DNA of 64,000 nucleotides from Dendronephthya gigantea (taxonomy: Eukaryota > Cnidaria > Anthozoa > Malacalcyonacea > Nephtheidae), in NCBI RefSeq assembly GCF_004324835.1, contig NW_021163173.1, positions 1-64,000 on the forward strand, written 5' to 3'. Position numbers and translations under genes: made by a program. Position 1 is the stretch's first letter. Every line of letters begins with the position of its first letter. This document shows positions 59,472-64,000 of this stretch, one piece after another. A model generated the notes under the pieces. That model was not told the DNA's origin, ran no database searches, and was given only the letters and a program-made list of their open reading frames with translations.

Positions 59472-59666
59472 ATGGCTACACGTGAAATTCAGCATCAACA
59501 AAATGCGAAAAGAATGCTCGTATATTTCAAAAGTGACCAAACTACATCAATTCTTGATACGACAAAGGTTTTGAAGATTTTGGAGGGCGATGAGCTGAAC
59601 GAAGGTGTCTCGTGCTCGTGAAGTACAGGAAAGAAGAACTAGATGCCCGCATTTTAAAGCTACATG
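59472..59666 (+). CDS. BEN-domain gene, exon 1 (frameshifted)
   Basis: ATG at 59472 gives MATREIQHQQNAKRMLVYFK, then DTTKVLKILEGDELNEG. The frame then slips, and the sequence before the donor reads VLVKYRKEELDARILKLH, ending CATG|GTAAGT. The two halves together look like the short SH3-like N-terminal module that precedes BEN domains in cnidarian and fish proteins. A single base appears missing near 59615. This may be a sequencing error or a real lesion. Exon 2 joins in the correct phase (G|AT GAC), which supports the gene model. Confidence 0.6.
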
Positions 59667-60992
59667 GTAAGTAATAATTCGTTAGCCGACCTGTTGTTGC
59701 TAGCAAATGCTACCTTATACTATAGTCTATACTCTATAATTTACGTGCTTTCCTTCTCATATAAGTGTTTCAGTACTGTCCATAGAAAGTTAGAAACTCA
59801 TTCTAACCTCCTGAGGCTATAAATAAGACAGTAGCCCATACATGACGTTTTCTGCAAAATAAATGCCAGTAACGATCGAAGGTTCATAAACATGTTTCAT
59901 ATCGGTGTAACCAGTGTAACATTTTTATATTGATTGAAAAATTCCAAAAATTACCTGTGTTGTGAACCCATCTTGATGACGAATCAAGAAATCAAAGTAC
60001 GTTGTTTCTTAGCTATTTTAGGGAACCAATTACTATGTCTACATAATCGTATTTACCGAAAGAAATCTACTTTTTGAAGGAGTTTCTAACCTTTTTTAAC
60101 TATTTTTATCAATATTAATTAACTTGCTTGTTCAAATGAACATGAATTGACAAAATGAGACATAATGAATAAGATTATTTTCATTCGCTATTTTCATCAG
60201 TTCATCTAGTCATTCCTAACAGATGATATACTGTGGCCGTACCTAGTATTATCAAGCAGCAGTATAGCATTTTATATTGAAATATCAGTTGAGTTTTAAA
60301 CACAGCACAACAGTGCAGACACACAGTTGTGTCGAATAGTACTGTAGCGTAGATTACATATTATAACATTTGCATAATATGGTGAATTATGTGACATAGC
60401 GGATGACGTAATTCTAGCAGCGCTAGAACGCAGCTACAAGGAGCTATATATAAGCTCAAGTAAAAGTGACGCAGCGCTGAAACCGCGCTTGAACAGTGCT
60501 AACACAGCGCTAACTTGGTCTTGTAAATTGCCTTCTATGGTAATCATGGAACTCCAGTTATCTTGTTATAGCGGATTGTATAACCATAGTTTGCGTGCCA
60601 AATACGTCATAATTAACTTATGCGAGCACTATATAAACGCTTGCACACATATATAAAATAGATAGAAGATAGAAATATGGAGGATTGTAAATAGAAAACA
60701 AGAAATATATATTCCAAAGCTTTACTGGTGTTGGACTGATTTCTATCACGACGATGGTGCAAGCCTGAAATCCTCAGCTGAAGTTTGGATTGAGTTACGC
60801 TCATTGCTAACGGCCCCTGGGACACGGATGACACACCCAGTTTTACGCACCAACGTTACAGTACTTTATCATTTATTCATAAATTTGTATATGGTATAAC
60901 TTTTTTTTCTTATTTGGAGGTCAACATGCTGTAGCATTGGCCCCTCATTACCCATATTCTAACCCCTATCCATTGTTCATTGTGCTTTTCAG

Positions 60993-61240
60993 ATGACCCC
61001 AGCATTCTGAGAATAGCTGAAGACAAGTTCTTAGAAGAGAATTTCACCAATGAAACTTCAGACAAAGAAAATAATCCTCCATCACTAAAAAAACAGAAAA
61101 CAAGTCTGGACAGAGCTAAACAGCCACAGAAGTCATGCAATGTGGACAAACCATTGCCCCTGGCGGATCGCAAGTCTGGCAAGAACGTAAAAGTGAAATC
61201 ATCAGGTCAAAAATCAACTAAGCCAAAGAAGCCAAAACCG
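60993..61240 (+). CDS. BEN-domain gene, exon 2
   Basis: Acceptor GCTTTTCAG at 60984-60992; encodes DDPSILRIAEDKFLEENFTN followed by a Lys/Ser/Pro-rich, probably disordered basic linker (KSGKNVKVKSSGQKSTKPKK). Donor CCG|GTAGGT at 61240-61246, phase 0. The basic linker would suit a nuclear, DNA-associated protein. The 1.3 kb intron upstream (59667-60992) shows no other gene. Confidence 0.65.
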
Positions 61241-61299
61241 GTAGGTAGTATATTAAATTTTGATTTTTAAGCTCTCTTTTCTAAATTAGTGGTGGTTAG

Positions 61300-62100
61300 A
61301 TTAGTGAAGTTCATCCAAAGGAGCAAGAGAAAGTGAGGCAGCTTTTGTCACCATATCAACAAAAATATACAAATGAAGGAAGCAGCCAAACGGAAAAATG
61401 CAAGTGTCAGGAAGCTGTAACCAAAAGGCTTGATAAGCTAGAAAACAACATTGAAAAACTTCTAATGTTGATTGAAGATAAGAAACTGGAAGCACACGCA
61501 TCTAAGGAGGTACATGTATTACCAGTAAATCATTCAGACCCAGTCTACAATTATGATAGTGACACTGGTAGCAATGATAATTCAAGTCCTCACTCCCCAA
61601 CCTTTTGCCAAGTAACTGGTGCGTTGAACATTGACGAGTCATTGTCAGGTAAGGAAACAAGTACTGTGGTTATCACCGAGTTATCACCCCCATCCTGCCA
61701 TTCATCCAAAACTCCAACCACACAATATTTACAAGCAGACTTTGCAACACCCTCCAGCCAACCACCTGTCATCCCCACAGCACAAGATATAGCCCCATCC
61801 AGCCACTCACCTCCAACTCCTATTCCTGTTTTTCTTTTTGATGAAATCTTTGCAAAAAGTTCTTCAATATCAAACTATGCAAAGAACCTTGTGTTTGCTG
61901 TATTTGACAAGAAAGTGCTTTTAAACTCAAATTGTGCTGGAGCATGCCAGCAGCAATCATTGGAAAAAGATCCTCGGCTAGGACAAATAAAAGATATGGT
62001 ATTTAAAAAACATGGTGTAGTGGAGAGCAAAGCTGCATGGGCTACATGTCGCAAAGCTATTGATGGTGCCATTAGAAAACTTCGAATGCATGCAAAGTAA
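61300..62100 (+). CDS. BEN-domain gene, exon 3 (BEN domain, stop)
   Basis: Acceptor GGTTAG at 61294-61299; opens ISEVHPKEQEKVRQLL in frame with exon 2. A coiled-coil-like stretch (KRLDKLENNIEKLLMLIEDK) and a Pro/Ser/Thr-rich linker follow. The C-terminal BEN domain reads SISNYAKNLVFAVFDKKVL, then DPRLGQIKDMVFKKHGV and WATCRKAIDGAIRKLRMH, with TAA at 62098. BEN domains bind DNA and mediate protein contacts in chromatin silencing and transcription. The spliced protein would be about 415 residues if exon 1 were in one frame. A poly(A) signal AATAAA lies at 62255. Host gene or element cargo cannot be decided here. Confidence 0.8.
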   Translation: MSEVHPKEQEKVRQLLSPYQQKYTNEGSSQTEKCKCQEAVTKRLDKLENNIEKLLMLIEDKKLEAHASKEVHVLPVNHSDPVYNYDSDTGSNDNSSPHSPTFCQVTGALNIDESLSGKETSTVVITELSPPSCHSSKTPTTQYLQADFATPSSQPPVIPTAQDIAPSSHSPPTPIPVFLFDEIFAKSSSISNYAKNLVFAVFDKKVLLNSNCAGACQQQSLEKDPRLGQIKDMVFKKHGVVESKAAWATCRKAIDGAIRKLRMHAK

Positions 62101-62254
62101 ATAATATTTATTTTGAGGTACTATATAAATAAGGCAGGAAACATGCAGGTACCTTAATTAATAGTGTAATCTTTTATCAACACTGTATTTAATGACTGTA
62201 TTTAATAGGTTCTTATATAACACTGTATTTTCCTTGTTCTAATATAATAATGCT

Positions 62255-62260
62255 AATAAA
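62255..62260 (+). terminator. Possible poly(A) signal of the BEN gene
   Basis: AATAAA about 155 bp after the BEN stop codon, followed by a T/G-containing stretch. It is the first canonical hexamer downstream. Confidence 0.4.
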
Positions 62261-62289
62261 AGTATTCAACTACAGTACAATCCAAGTTA

Positions 62290-63932
62290 TGATTCAATAA
62301 CCAGAAGGACCACCTTCAGATGCTATAACTGCTGGTACAACTTTATATAAATGTTTGATATATTTCTGACATGTCTCTTTGGTAAGCCCTCTCCAGTACT
62401 CCTTAATTCCATTGACAAGTTCTTCTTTATTCTTTGGCTTGACAAACTTTCGCAAGTGGTGCTTTAGGTTTGCCCAAATATTTTCAATTGGATTTAAATC
62501 CTGTAATAATGATAACATAATTATTTATATACACTGTAAAAAATTTTGGGTTGCTCCCAACTGTATTCACTCCAGGGCCATACAGAATGGTGGGACAAGG
62601 GAAAGCTACCCCCCTCCTAGAGGACGTTTAACTTACAGCATGTTTAAAGATACAAGTTGGTTAGGTGGTGTGATACAAGAGAAAAGTTGGTTTAGTTTAA
62701 CAACAGAAAATTAGTTGAATGTGAGATAATTATGTTAATGGCGAATGTGACATGTAAATAATACAGCAATATTGGTGTCCATATACTTTGCTACTTGGTT
62801 TTATTCAATTATTATGAAATTTGTGTTATTTCTGTAATTGACATAAACCAGTAATTGTGGTGGTGCTAAAATAAGACATTTCATTACCAGCCACCACAAC
62901 CATGCACATGAAATTTACCATCTTGGATCATCATGGTGTATTATTCTCATTATTATCTAAATGTCACATTATGGTTCATCATGATCTGTTACCATTGTAT
63001 TACATAAAATGTCACACTATAGTAATAATTTCATAACAGACCTAACTGCAACTAATCGGGGATTCTGGAGGTGTGACCCAATGATTTATGCCATTATCCT
63101 TCATGAACTGTTTTGTTGAATTGCTGCAGTGTTTGGGGTCATTGTCCTGCCAGATACGATGGCCACCTTCAGGATAGTTTTTTCTGATGAATGGCAACAA
63201 ATTTCTCTCCAGGATTGTTTGATAGCCTATGCTTTCCATACACCCACTAAATATACATACTTGAGTTGCTCCTTAGTAACAGCAAAAAAAAAGTTATAAT
63301 AGACTCTTGCAATTTATAAACCTTTAAGAAAAATTAAATGCTCTACTCCGTAAAATATAAAGTAAATTAAAAAATAAATATACAAACCTTCAGTGGATGC
63401 TTTGGTCAACCTTTGCGCTTTGGTTGGCTTCCATCCTTCCGAAAGCAAATCCTTGCGTATTGTTCTATTTGAACACTAGTTTCGTCTGTAAATATCACGT
63501 TCTCAAACTTATCCAGCTCACTCAAGGCCTTCAAACAGAAAGCCAACCGTTTCATTTTGTTTGGCTCTCGGACAAACTGGCAATATCTGGCGTTTTCTTT
63601 TTTCCAACCCATCTTCCGCCTTGCTCGTCTAATTGTTGCAGTTGATACATCAATTCCACAATCTACGAAAATCTTTTCTTTTAACTCATGGGATGTTAAC
63701 TCGTCATTTTCTTTCATTTTTTCATCTATAAAATTGCCATGCTCCTCGCTTAGTTTCGGCTTTCGACCACTCCGAGCACCGTCCACGAGGCTACCCGTCT
63801 TTCGATATCGCGAGAGAAACAGAGAAATAGCCAAGGTTGAGGCCTTAATTCCTTCCTCAAGAAGAATTTCTTGTATTTTTTGTGTGTGTTTCCGGCGGAT
63901 TTTAAATAAATAACCCTTTTTCTAGCGTACAC
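62290..63932 (-). pseudogene. Tc1-like DD34E transposase with introns
   Basis: On minus: RKRVIYLKSAGNTHK, then in another frame LAISLFLSRYRKTGSLVDG with ARSGRKPKLSEEH (paired HTH region), ENVIFTDETSVQIEQY (first Asp), QPKRKG, a TGA, PKHPLK. After a gap come GATQVCIFSGCMESIGYQ, HRIWQDNDPKHCSNSTKQF (second Asp), and after TTATTACAG DLNPIENIWANLKHHLRKF (Glu, DD34E). This is the order of Tc1/mariner IS630-type transposases. The short block containing the usual VWGGIS motif is missing, and one expected donor reads ATTAGT where GTTAGT would be usual. Introns are unusual for Tc1. TIRs not found; the upstream end may lie outside the window. Confidence 0.75.
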
Positions 63933-64000
63933 TGAGAGCTTCGCAATTTATAAAGCATAGATTAAACCACAGTGTGATTAAACTAAACGCGTTCTGGAAC

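Noticed and set aside
1-64000. tRNA, rRNA or other structured RNA genes
   Set aside because: I looked for tRNA-like A/B boxes and rRNA-like stretches and saw none I could support by eye; a covariance-model scan would be needed to be sure.

Overview
The window is eukaryotic and AT-rich. It has short introns with canonical GT-AG borders, many decayed transposons and no bacterial-style operons. The protein families are HECT ligases of the G2/M-specific type, RecQ-like helicases, DUF6589, BEN, P-element/THAP9, hAT, Tc1 and BEL/Pao fragments. Together they suggest an early-branching metazoan, most likely a cnidarian, possibly a sponge. This is inferred from gene content, not proven.

Layout. 1-2992 is the end of a dimeric satellite array with a period of about 781 bp. 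2993-25061 is a giant imperfect palindrome with two arms of about 11 kb around a ~90 bp spacer near 14186. Each arm carries one copy of a roughly 10 kb terminal-inverted-repeat (TIR) transposon encoding a DD34E integrase-type transposase and, on the opposite strand, a HECT E3 ubiquitin ligase gene. Each HECT gene is split by a 3.2 kb hAT element (TSD CATTAGTT), and that hAT has a 747 bp fold-back MULE-type element (TSD GTTACAACC) in its intron. The right transposon copy sits inside another, older hAT (14749-27547, TSD AATAAAAC). That hAT sits in a 313 bp tandem repeat next to a RecQ-like remnant. A solo LTR (TSD GGTGA) hit only the left arm. Target-site duplications therefore give an ordered insertion history.

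27548-49000 is a graveyard of gene-like and element fragments: two LINE pieces, a second HECT pseudogene, a BEL/Pao fragment, kinase-domain scraps, a P-element transposase, a DUF6589 exon, a spliced RecQ-like helicase with an internal deletion, and a transposase-like locus with a CXC cysteine-rich part. 49000-57600 is mostly non-autonomous DNA transposons (a TTA-flanked MITE, a TTAA-flanked 1.66 kb element, a TA-flanked 1.18 kb fold-back), a minisatellite-like tract and a Gag-like fossil. 59472-62100 is the best candidate host-type gene, a three-exon BEN-domain gene with one frame lesion in exon 1. 62290-63932 is a Tc1-like transposase with introns, running towards the window edge.

The strongest candidate for something new is the integrase plus HECT ligase transposon. 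Its two convergent genes lie between TIRs of about 250 bp that are packed with ATTCAAT motifs. The palindrome's left breakpoint coincides with the transposon end, as expected if aberrant transposition helped create the inverted duplication.
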